A DNA stretch of 64,000 nucleotides from Steromphala cineraria. Lineage: Eukaryota > Mollusca > Gastropoda > Trochida > Trochidae. Within the stretch, counting starts at the first letter, position 1; every line of letters begins with the position of its first letter. Location: NCBI GenBank assembly GCA_916613615.1, contig OU744725.1:73576280-73640279 (forward strand), in the 5' to 3' direction. A model generated the notes under the pieces. The model did not search any database and had not been told where the DNA came from. It was given only the letters and a program-made list of their open reading frames with translations. Both the position numbers and the translations under genes were made by a program. Shown one piece after another: positions 20,381 to 30,475 of the stretch.

Positions 20381-21832
20381 TCGGGTACCATATGCATTCT
20401 GTGAATGATAGGCTTTATAGCAGACACTGTAGTGGTGGCCTATTTTCTGACAGTATGAACATTGTGTATGCAAGTGTGGGCAAAATAAGCGATCTGAACA
20501 GCACACACCACAGCCGCGGCATCTGTCCTTGAGATGTGGTGGGACTGGCAACTGTTGTCTGTATTGACCCTGTGGTGGTCCAGGAGGCAGCTGAGTCTGA
20601 GGTGAAGGCTGGAAATGTTGAGGTGGAGGCGGAGGTGGAGGCTGGGAATGTTGAGGTGGAGGCTGGAAGTGTTGAGGTGGAGGCTGGAAGTGTTGAGGTG
20701 GCGGCTGGAAGTGTTGAGGTGGAGGCTGGAAGTGTTGAGGTGGAGGCTGGAAGTGTTGAGGTGGCGGCTGGAAATGTTGAGGTGAAGCAGCATTCTGGTG
20801 TCTCCGAGGGGGACGTTGTTGTTTCTGCTGCGGTGGGGCAGCAGCTTGGACAGCTGTCTTTTCGGTTTTGGTTAGCAGCGTGGCCACCAGCTCTGACAGA
20901 TGGTCGACCTTTGATGCAATGGTCGCTGCATTGGTACTGGCACCCGTCTGTGATTTCTCTGCCAGCTCAGCATGATGTCGCACTTGTTCCAATGTGGCTG
21001 GCTCTTTGTTGATCACCCACTGGCGCAGGTGAGGCTTCAGGCCGTTGACAGCGATGGCGACAATCACGCTTACTGGCAGTTGGTGGCTGCGAGTAGCATG
21101 CTGGAGTCTTGTGATGTACCTAGAGATAGTTTCGTCCGACTCCTGCGACATTTGCAGCAAATTGACATCAAAGGTATTAGTGTTTTCAAACCTGGAGTGG
21201 AAGGCTGTTTTGATGAGGTCCAGGTTCTGCTTCGTAGGCTCTGGCAGATCCTGAAACCACAGTTTTGCCGACTCCTCCAGGTAGAATGGCAACAGAAGAC
21301 ACTGTCTGGCGGTATTGTAGTTGAGGAGTCCTACAAAATTTTGAAACTCCTGCCACCAGGAAACAGCATCCTCCTGTCCTGTGAATGGACGAAGCTTGAT
21401 CTGTGGCATCGCCATATCCAGTAAATGGTCAGCTGTCTGGATGGGCAGGGCAGGTGGGACAGCTGTAGATGATGTTGATGTTGAAGCAGTTGTTGATGTT
21501 GATGTTGATGCTGTTGTCGTTGATGTCGATGCTGTTGAAGCAGTTGTTGATGTTGATGCTGTTGCAGCTGATGCCGTTGATGTCGATGCTGTTGAAGCAG
21601 TTGTTGATGTTGATGCTGTTGCAGCTGATGCCGTTGATGTCGATGCTGTTGAAGCAGTTGTTGATGTCGTAGTTGACGCTGTTGAAGATGGTGATACTGG
21701 AGCTGTTGGTATTGTCAGGGTTGGCGTTCCTGGCAACGTTGAGACTTGTTCCCCAATCAAACTGGTCAGCAGCGACCTTGGATCATGCCCTCGGAGTCTC
21801 TGCTTGTAGTTGGTAGGTGTGGCACCGGTCAT
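20378..21832 (-). CDS. gag: Gag polyprotein (capsid and zinc knuckle)
   Basis: This frame has 484 codons. The ATG lies 18 nt after the primer-binding site start, so the leader between LTR and gag is minimal. Domains: a low-complexity Ser/Thr/Ala run (about residues 45-125) encoded by a GTTGAT-type microsatellite; a capsid domain (about 145-310; PFTGQEDAVSWWQEFQNF, LWFQDLPEPTKQNL) typical of Ty3/gypsy Gag; a block of about eight QHFQPPP repeats (about 350-405); and a CCHC knuckle near the end (CSYCQKIGHHYSVC, spacing CX2CX4HX4C), with an additional Cys-rich run just before it. The role is particle assembly and RNA packaging. It ends at UAG in the readthrough context. Confidence 0.92.
   Translation of the reverse strand: MTGATPTNYKQRLRGHDPRSLLTSLIGEQVSTLPGTPTLTIPTAPVSPSSTASTTTSTTASTASTSTASAATASTSTTASTASTSTASAATASTSTTASTASTSTTTASTSTSTTASTSTSSTAVPPALPIQTADHLLDMAMPQIKLRPFTGQEDAVSWWQEFQNFVGLLNYNTARQCLLLPFYLEESAKLWFQDLPEPTKQNLDLIKTAFHSRFENTNTFDVNLLQMSQESDETISRYITRLQHATRSHQLPVSVIVAIAVNGLKPHLRQWVINKEPATLEQVRHHAELAEKSQTGASTNAATIASKVDHLSELVATLLTKTEKTAVQAAAPPQQKQQRPPRRHQNAASPQHFQPPPQHFQPPPQHFQPPPQHFQPPPQHFQPPPQHFQPPPQHSQPPPPPPPQHFQPSPQTQLPPGPPQGQYRQQLPVPPHLKDRCRGCGVCCSDRLFCPHLHTQCSYCQKIGHHYSVCYKAYHSQNAYGTR
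20611..20785. repeat. Minisatellite inside gag (QHFQPPP units, 24 bp and 21 bp)
   Basis: Tandem copies of 'gttgaggtggaggctggaa' and variants give seven or eight in-frame peptide repeats on the minus strand. Unit length keeps the frame, so copy number can vary without breaking gag. Confidence 0.85.
21466..21680. repeat. Trinucleotide-type microsatellite/minisatellite inside gag N-terminus
   Basis: The plus strand reads gttgatgttgatgctg-type repeats arranged in longer duplicated blocks (gatgtcgatgctgttgaagc appears repeatedly). On the coding strand it yields the Ser/Thr/Ala-rich run of Gag. Confidence 0.85.
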
Positions 21833-21835
21833 CTA

Positions 21836-21850
21836 GGATCACTCTCACCA
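21836..21850 (-). promoter_or_regulatory. Primer-binding site (TGGTGAGAGTGATCC)
   Basis: It starts with TGG 2 nt after the LTR end (or 0 nt if the shared AT belongs to the LTR), complementary to a tRNA 3' end finishing CCA. I could not assign the tRNA. Confidence 0.65.
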
Positions 21851-21923
21851 ATTAAAACAGAGGAGATTAAGCCTACTGTTTCGCCTAGAACTTGGTCGTG
21901 GGGGAATAGCTCGGGATCTACAC

Positions 21924-21972
21924 ACCTTCAAAAACAAGCAGAGAAGATTCTTTCAGGCAGGGAACAAGACTG
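21924..21972 (-). repeat. 49-bp LTR duplication, copy 2 (3' R / splice acceptor)
   Basis: Identical to 23592-23640 over 49 bp. On the minus strand it follows AATAAA directly and ends in a pyrimidine-rich CTTCTCTGCTTGTTTTTGAA(G), then GTGTGTAG, so its own 3' end is a plausible splice acceptor. The same pair exists in the other LTR. Confidence 0.9.
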
Positions 21973-23593
21973 TTTATTCTTAAGAAAGTAATGCATCAGA
22001 CAAGAAGTAAATCAATCAGACACAATAAGCCATCAAATGATAAATGAATTCATATGTAAGTTACAGTTATTGAATATAAATACAATGATACCTGAGTTAG
22101 AGAATAGATAAGTATGATCAACATCATTGATGATGTAACAGTATAATATGAGAGTAATGGTAATTGATAATCAATAAGTATAATAAACTTAATTGTATAT
22201 AACAGTATAATGCAATAGCTATTAATGAACAAAGGATGGGAGCATCTCAACAACTTCTAAATGCAGCTCACTGTGTAATAATTATGTGACAAACCGGAGC
22301 TTAACAATTTACTTAATACAAATGAACATTCCATTCATCTAGACAATACAAATGCATATATCGTCTTAACTTCCATATCTGTATGCCATTAATAAACATT
22401 CATAATACACCGAACCCTTAAATAAAAATACTTGCTTGAATAGTGATCCTCTTAAAACACGTGTGCAATATTAGAAGTATTATGGTAAAGTAAATAAAAC
22501 GATAATTACATCTAAAGCCTTAAACAAATAATAAATATAAAACATGTCCTACTAAAATAATGTAATGATTCTTTACAATTTAATACTATTGAAAATATTA
22601 GATATATTACGGTATGGAAGGCTTTGTTTAACACTTGAACAAGGGACAACATGAATACAAATTATTGCTAGAATAATGGAGGACCTATTATAATTTTAAG
22701 TGTGAATCATTTTAGAGTTATCACGGTACGCAAGGTACAATGATAATTACATTTAAAGAACTTAAACAAAGGTTAACTCTATTGCCTGTTCTTGCTCGAT
22801 TAATGGATAGAATCTTATTTCTAGTTTATCACAGTGAAATATTAGACTTACTACGGTACAGGAAGTTCTATGATAATCCTATCTTTCAACACGATAATTT
22901 ATCCAAAGTGTAACAGTGACATTCTAACGTTTACAGAAACCTATACATGATGAACTCTGTTAATATGTGTACAGACTACCTATATTGCAGACATAATGGA
23001 ATATAACAAGCGCTGTTTAATTATTTTATAGAAAGATGGATATTTATAATTGCCTGTATCTTTTGAACTATTCTAATACTTTCTACATCGCCGTGGCATC
23101 ATAATAATTTGTGTACATTCATAATAAGACATTGCCCGAATGTGCACGTTTAGCTAGGAAGATAACATTATAGTTTTGTACCCTGGAACATATGCGCTTA
23201 CAGACAGGATACCTTGAACGTAAATATATATATGAGCTTCCCGCGCTACGTGCATATTACATACACAGACATGTTACATACAATAACATGATACACAACA
23301 AAGATATGAATATGAACATTTAAACTCTTGAACAACATTCAACACGTTGTACATTTATGTGCTTTAGCATCCACGACACCCGACCAAGAATAAAATATAC
23401 ATTTTAACATAACTCTCTTCCTAAATATTTCTACATTTGAAGCAACTGTATAAACACTATTTATTAATTAAAACCATCCAATGCCTTTAAATTGCCTTAC
23501 TGAATTCTTAACTAAAAATAACATAGGTTCATTATTAAAGGCAGAAGAGTTTAAACGAGTTTCAACACAAAATAGCAAAGTGAAGTGACTTAC
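21926..23593 (-). other. Putative 1,668-nt intron inside the LTR
   Basis: Donor GAAG|GTAAGT (exon ends at 23594) and acceptor TTTTTGAAG|GTGTG (exon resumes at 21925). Removal would join the 46-nt first exon to U5 and make the 5' end of the RNA identical to the copy-2/U5 end of the LTR. The poly(A) signal at 21978-21973 lies inside this intron. Inferred from sequence only. Confidence 0.5.
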
Positions 23594-23640
23594 CTTCAAA
23601 AACAAGCAGAGAAGATTCTTTCAGGCAGGGAACAAGACTG
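23592..23640 (-). repeat. 49-bp LTR duplication, copy 1 (putative first exon)
   Basis: On the minus strand it begins 1 nt before the predicted start site and ends 2 nt past the exon/GT border of a consensus donor. It equals 21924-21972 exactly. Confidence 0.9.
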
Positions 23641-23671
23641 ATGTTTAGAACATTTACTCGCCCCTTTATAG
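23636..23671 (-). promoter_or_regulatory. LTR core promoter: TATA box and initiator
   Basis: The minus strand reads CTATAAAGG at 23671-23663 and TCAGTC (arthropod/metazoan-type initiator) at 23641-23636. The A of the initiator is about 31 nt downstream of the TATA box, the standard distance. The same pair is in the 3' LTR (12853-12845 and 12823-12818). Confidence 0.7.
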
Positions 23672-24062
23672 CCCTCATTCTCTTTGTGAATTTGAAAATA
23701 TGTCACTTCTATCTACCCCTTGATAATGGATAATCTTCATTATGATTATGTTAAGTAACATTTGCTGACATCGGCCAGCGTTAAGCTCCATTGACTGTTG
23801 AAGTAAAACGCTCTTGTTGTTAAAGTGATAAGCTGTTGTTTGTCCAACTGGTCCCTCCGACAGGTTAGTTAATTCTTATCGCCTAAAAGCTGGACTTAGC
23901 GCATCGTGTCAACCTTTATCGGAGAGAGATAACTGATAATATGCAAGCTGACTTTACACATTAAGACTTCATGGGTGAAATACTTTTAATTATAACTTTG
24001 TAATGTATAACAAAAATTATGAAAATATTGAACTAAAATATAGCAATTTTGGCACTGTTATA

Positions 24063-24066
24063 ATAT
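24063..24066. repeat. Target-site duplication (ATAT), right
   Basis: Matches 11032-11035 across the 13-kb element. Confidence 0.6.
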
Positions 24067-24149
24067 TATAGGCCTAGCTAGGGCGGCTAGGGAAAGTTTT
24101 ACATGTTTCTCGTTAATTTTAAGAAATATCATTTTCTCCAATGACGACA

Positions 24150-24760
24150 TATATTGGAAATGGGGATGAGCACTGGATATATCCTATAGGCCTACATGCT
24201 ACCTTCAACCAAATTTCATACACTTATCAACCATGATTCCTAGATGTGCCTTTTGAGGGTTAAACCAACAAAATTTAATGTTTTTTTTATTTTTGTGGTT
24301 TTCATGGAAACATTACTAAACAGTGATACATGACAAAGTTTTTCCTACGGAGCATAGCTCCTATATAGGCCTATGCTAGCTTCACCAAATTTCATACACT
24401 GACGAAGTTATCAACAATGGATGTGCTTTATGATGATTAGATGATTTTATTTTTTGCGGTTTCCATAGAAACAAAATTGACCAAGAAAGTGATTCTATGA
24501 TGAATTACTTAGTGAAAAATACATCTCAGCTCCACAAAACGTGTCAATTATCATCCCTTTATATGCTTTTTGAGGGTAAAACCAATACGCTGATTTTCTT
24601 TTCTGTGCTTTCCGTTGGAAAACATGACTTGCAAACTGACTCAACAAAAATAATTTGGTCCTCAGCAAATCTTCATGATAATGCCTCAGATTTTTATGAC
24701 TTACACAATGACTTTTCTTTTAAACTGTATTCTAAACTATCAAAAGACTTTACCAAAATT
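24150..24760. repeat. Diverged tandem repeat, about 170-bp units
   Basis: 'accaaatttcatacact', 'tttttgagggtaaaacc' and 'tgcggtttccatagaaac' or close variants recur in the same order near 24208-24310, 24383-24480 and 24525-24625. No coding support. Confidence 0.6.
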
Positions 24761-26633
24761 TTATGAATTTTACTATTCGAAATTCTTTGAACAAAGTGGG
24801 GAGCGGGTATGTGACCTCTGCTGTCTTCTTCACTTGTCTAAAATCAGCAATGTTTAAATAGTGTAAATAAATAAGAATTTACAAATATTGAGTTACACAC
24901 ATATTATAATGTTTAGCCGTTTTTAGTATAATATATTTTCTATATTTTTTCATTTTGTTCACAAACATTTTCATTATTGATTGCAAATTAATTGTAAACA
25001 ATTACAAGAATCATATTGCATCCATAGAAGCTATAACGTGAGTAAATTAGTCCTCGTTTGCCTTGAAACAGCCAATTTGAGCTTGGAACTAAATTGGGAG
25101 TATGTGTTATTTGACTAAGTGTCTTAATAACCAGTATTTAAGAACTGGTGTGTTGGGTTTTTATATGGTACTCTTAAATCAGAACACTATCGAAAATGTT
25201 GAATCCTAATTGTACCTAATCCAGCCAGGCAAACCAGGAAGTTTTGTGTTTATTTATTCAATAATATTTTACAGCGAATTCCGCGTTGCGTCTCGAGATG
25301 ACAGTAGCCAATGGTAACTAATACAAACCAGGGATGATTAAAGTGTACAAAAGAGATACCGAAACAAAACTTTTATTATGTGTTGTTAATACTGTCTGTT
25401 TTAATCAGATAGGGGAGACCGGGGCATGTTCGTCTTTTCTCTGATATTTTTGTTCGGTGGGCACTAATACTTAAACTCAATTTCTTAGAGACAACATAAC
25501 TTTACTCCCAAACTGACTTTAAAATGGCGACAGTCAAACATATTTTGTTTGAGAAGAAAACCCGTTTTTCAACTAGCTGAGTAATTTATTCCACTTCAGT
25601 TTACTTTGTTGTTGACTGTGTTTAGGAATATGTTCTCAAGTGAGCATAAACCAACATGCCAAGACGTATGTGTAACCATGGACATTATATATTAACATAA
25701 CTGTATATAGAGTCCCTAACAACTTATTTTGGTATGAGGGGTGTGTATTTTCGCAGCATAGAAAAAAGAACAAACGTGGTTTGTGGGGTATGTTTGGTCA
25801 TATACAGGCGGGGAACATGTGGCCGTGAGGACGAGTCACAACAATTTGAAGGTCCTCCTAGCTCGAAACCATTCTTCTAAAGGTCCTCCTCCTCAAAAGG
25901 ACCGTCTTGTAGGTCCTTGGAGAGTAGTAAAGTAAATGTGGTATTTTACTGTCCCAAATATCGAAAACAATGCAAAACATCTTATTTCTCTTTAATTGTT
26001 GTAGGCTGAACATGTTCTGATTGATCCTAACGTTGGCCGAACCTGCTTCCTGAGGGAAACCGAACCTGCCCCGATGCGGGGTATGTTCGGTTTTTCAAAT
26101 CGTCGTCATAAAAGCTTAGTTATTGGCAAACTAGTTACGTTAGGCACTTTCAACAATTATTGCAATTAAGTTAGATATGTCTCAATATATGTACATATTG
26201 CAAAACAACACCAACTCATTATCACTATTTTTGTGGAAATAATACGTACCGGCCCTTGTCTCCCTGCATGAGATATCGTACCTTTGAGCGAAATAAGCCA
26301 CCGTTTGTATTCAGGATAATTCTTAAGACATTATTTCCGTGCACCATAAAATGTGTTATCATACTGTAACGATCTGTGGAATGGCAACATCAAACAGCAC
26401 ACTTTGAATCGAGAACATGTTTTGTTGATTAGAAATATATAATGATCTTTGTATTACTTTTGTTTTGCGTGTGAAAATTGTTTGCATATGTTGTATATTT
26501 TTCCTGTTCCTGTTTCTGTTTTTTTATACTAAAAATATGAATTTTAGTGCGTTTGCGTCTAAAGATAATAATATTTTATCTAAATAAATCTAAAGTGCGG
26601 CACATTATTTTTCATGAGCTAGCATCATTAATT
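24761..26633. other. Noncoding stretch with a G-rich dispersed-repeat motif
   Basis: No exon recognised. At 25417-26100 motifs such as ggggagaccggggcatgttcg (first 20 bases) and cggggtatgttcggttttt occur, with an internal variant at 25786, suggesting an old transposon with related ends in direct or inverted order. Boundaries are unclear. Confidence 0.4.
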
Positions 26634-26635
26634 AA

Positions 26636-26873
26636 AGGGTGAGTCCTATCGGGGTATTTTTTGTGGAAACTAAATTAAAGAGTACTAGTACTTCCCTGTT
26701 TTATACTTATACAGGATTATTACATGATTATTTCACACTTAGTTTCATATATGTAAGTGAGGGTTACATCTTAGTGGTTCAAGAGGGAACAATTTGACAT
26801 TAAATAAAATGCATCACTGCATCCTCTTGAATTTCGTTTCTACAAAATAAAAAAAACCCCGATAGGACTGTCC
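26636..26873. repeat. MITE with AAAGGG...CCCTTT inverted ends
   Basis: The left end AAAGGGTGAGTCCTATCGGG and the right-end complement (cccgataggactgtcccttt read in reverse) form about 25-bp inverted repeats, with further pairing over gtttc/gaaac. The left flank is TTAA. About 240 bp, noncoding. Confidence 0.75.
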
Positions 26874-27342
26874 CTTTGACTAGGATGCTAAGATATATTG
26901 TTGTATCTGTTCTTTGTATTTTAACATGTTATAAGAAGGTTTACCAATGATGAGAAGAAACAGTTTGGTTTCACGCACTTGTAAACATATGCCGTTCTAT
27001 CTCACTTAGAATACAGCTTAGACTCTTACAAAACTCCTACTAATTAAGATGTAAGCATTAATTACAGAATGTATCGGCGAAGGTTGCGCCTCACTTAAAT
27101 ATTTTATGAATATCTTTGACCATCCCATTTCATCCACTGTTTTTTAACAATGTTTTATATCTATTTGCATGTATATTTGATAATATGTTTTGATTTATGG
27201 AACATTGTACGGTGTGTCATAGGCATATTATGGCCGGGTGCTTTATATCTAACATGAAATGATTTTATGTCTGCAAGTTTTTCATATTCTAAAAACGTAT
27301 TACTTGTAACAGGACGTGACACCGAAATAAAATAATTTTCAT

Positions 27343-27377
27343 CATCATCTTCTTCTTCTCCTTCTTCTTCTTCTTAA
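27343..27377. repeat. CTT/CTTCTC microsatellite
   Basis: A run of cttcttcttctcc-type triplets. Confidence 0.85.
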
Positions 27378-27629
27378 TCTATGTACTTGCAACGCCGGCG
27401 AGGAACGAGGGACCTAGTTTTCAGCTGCGTCCGTACGTCCCGGTTCTCATGAGCTGATGAACTCCAAGTCTTCAAACGTGGTCACAGATAGTCTATCAGC
27501 CAGACCCTTAAATAAAATGAAAGCCTAAGCAAGTCTATGATGAGACTTGAGAGCTCAATTTTAGGAGAAATTGCAGTCTCCCTTTTTCCCAATTTCAGAT
27601 TTATTGAAAACAATTCATTTAAGAGTCTA

Positions 27630-28254
27630 AAGGCCTCCCCACACCAACACAGCGCGCAAGCAGCGCAGCGCAGCGCGCCCGCAGCAAAAAAATTGCTCAT
27701 GTTGATTTATGATTGATAACCCACACGAACGCAGCGCGCCGACAGCGCGCCAGCACCAACATTTCTGAATCGCAAAAAAAGTGATTTTTGCTGCGTGGCG
27801 CTTCGACGCGTCGGGGAATCCCCTACTTCTGACTACGATAATATCCTGAGATTATTCTCCATATTCTTGTCTTTACTGCAGAATAGTATGCATCAAAGAA
27901 GTTGGCGTTGTTGTTAAGTCTTCAGTAGACGTACATCAATGTTTTCTTTTCCCGACCCTAATATTAATTTGACAGTCGTTCTCTGGTCACTCATTCATAC
28001 GCGAGGAAGATTGTAATGTTTTTGGATTCGAACTGGACCTTTCATGTACGGGTCGATTTCGCCCAAAAGCTTAGCATGTCTACTCCGCAGTAAGGACAGA
28101 AATCGTATAATAACAATAGGTCTTCAAGACAAACCTAACAAGACATCATTGGTCACTTGTTCCATATATTATTTCGCTGCATCGACGCGCATTGACGCTA
28201 CGCGCTGCGCTCCTGACGCGCTGCCGACGCGCTGTGTTGGTGTGGGGAGGCCTT
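27630..28254. mobile_element. MITE with 26-bp inverted ends and TA flanks
   Basis: The left end AAGGCCTCCCCACACCAACA(CAGCGCG) and the right end (CGCGCTG)TGTTGGTGTGGGGAGGCCTT are perfect inverted repeats flanked by TA. The subterminal parts are rich in GCGC (cagcgcgc, gacgcgctg) and inverted relative to each other. The middle is noncoding. TA target use fits Tc1/mariner-type mobilisation, or the TA may be part of a longer palindromic end. Confidence 0.8.
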
Positions 28255-29502
28255 TATTGTTGCTTGGTGCCCCAAAGGGCACCAAGTATTATGATTTGAT
28301 TCTCCTAAAACTTTTCTGAATTCTCTCTATATTACTCTTGATATTTTCAAAGGGAAGCCGCGCAAATCACATGTGTTGTATCCAAATCAAAAGACCAATG
28401 AATAGAGCTGTAGCAAAAAATGCATTACGTCGCCATGTGGGTAATACAAAATATTTGGCACATTAAACTGTGGAATATGATTTCGCTTTAAATGTCATGT
28501 TAAAAGAAAAACAATATTTTCTATTAAAGACGCTGATAAATGTTAACAGACTCAATCAAAAACATCTTCATTTGATGAAGAGTCTGCATTTGTTCCAGAT
28601 AAGAGCATTATTTCGCATTCAATAATCGCAGAATCCACTTTTTTATAACCCACGCGATTTAATTTCACGCTGGTCTCGCCTGGCGATTTAAAAGTAATGT
28701 TTGTGTAAGAACGATGGTGACATCGAAAAAAGACTTATGTTTACTAATAGGTTGATCACTTACGACCACGTGACAAGTCATACACAATGCGCTCGCGGGT
28801 CAAGGCGAATTGACCACCGTTAATGAGACCGTTACGTAATTGATTTAGCGGGTAGCAAGGTCACGTGGTGAAGACTGGGCACTGGCCCAGCGAGATGCGG
28901 TCGTAGTTTTGACAGGGGAATCCCCTTCATGACCGATTTTTTTCAGGGAAAAAAGCTTCGTGGAGGTTTTTAAATTTTCATTTAATATTGTGAATATATA
29001 TTATATAGTTTGATGTAATATTTACAAAGTATCTACTCAGTTTATTTATACAAGACATAACATCGATCGTATTTATACATTGGATGTACAATTATTCTCC
29101 TTTGAATTTGTATACTATCATTTACAATGATAATTTATTGCTTATATGAACTTATTTCACAATTTGTCACTCTATACGAAACACTGTTTTTCATTACGAA
29201 CCTGTAAAAATCCCATCTACGAATAAACCTACACAAAGGTATGGTTGCTTCTCTTTCATCTTATCATATTTTTTTTACGAAATATTGAATGAGGGGGGGG
29301 GGGTATTTCCTTAACTCGTATTGAACACGATAAAAACATACCTGCTAGAAGCATCCATGTATATGATCCACTGTATTTGTTAACATCATACATGATCCAT
29401 CAAGGTTTAACATATAGTGATGAAGGGGAGTCCTATGAAATAAATTTACAATCTTTTTCTGCTTTTCATTGGTCGGATTATATTCTTCAATATCATTGGT
29501 TA
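28255..29502. other. Noncoding stretch
   Basis: No gene seen. Around 28740-28905 the motif cacaatgcgctcgcgggt occurs and is found inverted near 30870-30895, suggesting a pair of related repeat relics. A G homopolymer (9-10 nt) lies near 29293. Confidence 0.45.
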
Positions 29503-29652
29503 ACATTTTGTCTGCAGAAAGGTGCCAGGACAATTGGCGGTCCCTGCCATGTACGAATACGTTAGTCACTAGTCTAGACATTCGGTCTGCAGTAAGATAC
29601 CAAGACAGTCGGCGGTCACTGTTATGTACAAATTCGTTGGTCACTAGGCCAG
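29503..29652. repeat. Tandem duplication, 75-bp unit
   Basis: Units start at 29503 and 29578, each with 'gtctgcag', 'cggcggtc/ttggcggtc' and 'gtcactag'. A third, partial unit starts at 29653. Confidence 0.8.
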
Positions 29653-30097
29653 ACAATCTGTCGCCTATTGTGATGACAAGTTAGTTAGTGCCCGGACAGT
29701 TATGTCACTGTTTACGTCATACGACTAGACATTTCGCACTTTCATTGCTATAGATACACAACGTATAAAATGACAGGTGTCCGGTCGTCATAAAAGAAAA
29801 TTACAGAGATAGATAAGGTGGTACTAACGAGATGTATATTTTATCAATGTATTGGGTGTGATTACAGTGATTACAAATATCAGCGATGTATTTTATTATC
29901 CTCACAATTAAACAAGTAAAAATAGTCCTGTTTATTTCACTGCCTGAAATCCAAGGAGACATTACTGTTTATGATACCTGTTAAAGAAAGATGATAAATA
30001 TTTGATCTATTTGAAACATTTAGACAAAGATTAAATCTTAACTCAATTTAACAACAGCAACGCACATTCATAAAAAAAATCTTTATGAAAGGTTATA

Positions 30098-30475
30098 TTC
30101 GATTCAATTCAATTAAATTCTTTATTCCAACAAACCACCATTGGTGGTACAGGAACATTACAAATAAAGATATAACAACAACAAAAATATATACAGTGAT
30201 CACTTGGAGTTATATACTTATCTTTCTATAGTTTTATTAATTGTTCTAATGAGACGTGACAGATCCTTTAAAACCGAGTGATTATTTGCTGTAAGCAAAA
30301 GTTTGAATTTTACAAGAGTTGGCCATTTTCTGTAATATGCCGGAATGTAACGTGATCTATGGTCATCAAAAAATGGACACTTTAATAAGTAGTGATACTC
30401 ATCGGCGATCGCTGGTGAGTTACAAAGGAAAAAAGTCCTACTTGTAAAACCCAAAGATTTTGATTAAAAAGTTCA
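30098..30475 (-). mobile_element. 5'-truncated LINE: C-terminus of reverse transcriptase and 3' tail
   Basis: On the minus strand about 78 codons (30454-30218) resemble the C-terminal tail of a LINE ORF2: CNSPAIADEYHYLLKCPFFD (Cys-His-Cys pattern), then YIPAYYRKWPTLVKF. The frame is closed by a stop just upstream. A short 3' UTR contains aataaa and ends in an (AATTG)n-like tail (30098-30115). The RT core is missing, so this is a dead fragment, probably of the CR1/Jockey/I side of non-LTR elements. Confidence 0.7.

Larger units (their letters stand above)
11036..24062 (-). mobile_element. Full-length Ty3/gypsy-type endogenous retrovirus with chromodomain and env
   Basis: A 13-kb element on the minus strand: 5' LTR (21853-24062), primer-binding site, gag, protease, RT-RNaseH-integrase, chromodomain, env, 3' LTR (11036-13244). 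The two LTRs differ by one 1-bp indel and roughly eight substitutions seen by eye in 2.2 kb, so the insertion is recent. The element is flanked by ATAT on both sides. The order protease-RT-RNaseH-integrase is that of Ty3/gypsy (Metaviridae). The env is of the baculovirus-F type found in insect errantiviruses. Frame changes occur at gag/pro (UAG in frame), pro/pol (-1), integrase/chromodomain and the env tail. The first two look like expression signals. The last two may be mutations, although the near-identical LTRs leave little time for decay. Confidence 0.93.
21853..24062 (-). repeat. 5' LTR (2,210 bp) containing promoter and putative intron
   Basis: Nearly identical to 11036-13244. In element orientation it has a TATA box, an initiator, a 46-nt putative first exon, a consensus donor, about 1.67 kb of AT-rich sequence, AATAAA, a second 49-bp copy of the first-exon sequence, and a 71-bp U5. 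There is no coding capacity in the 1.67-kb part. The length is far above the few hundred bases common for gypsy LTRs. Confidence 0.93.

Noticed and set aside
20536..21809. Plus-strand frames rich in Val/Glu/Asp opposite gag (158, 150 and 142 codons)
   Set aside because: They are the antisense of repeat-rich parts of gag; composition mirrors the microsatellite.
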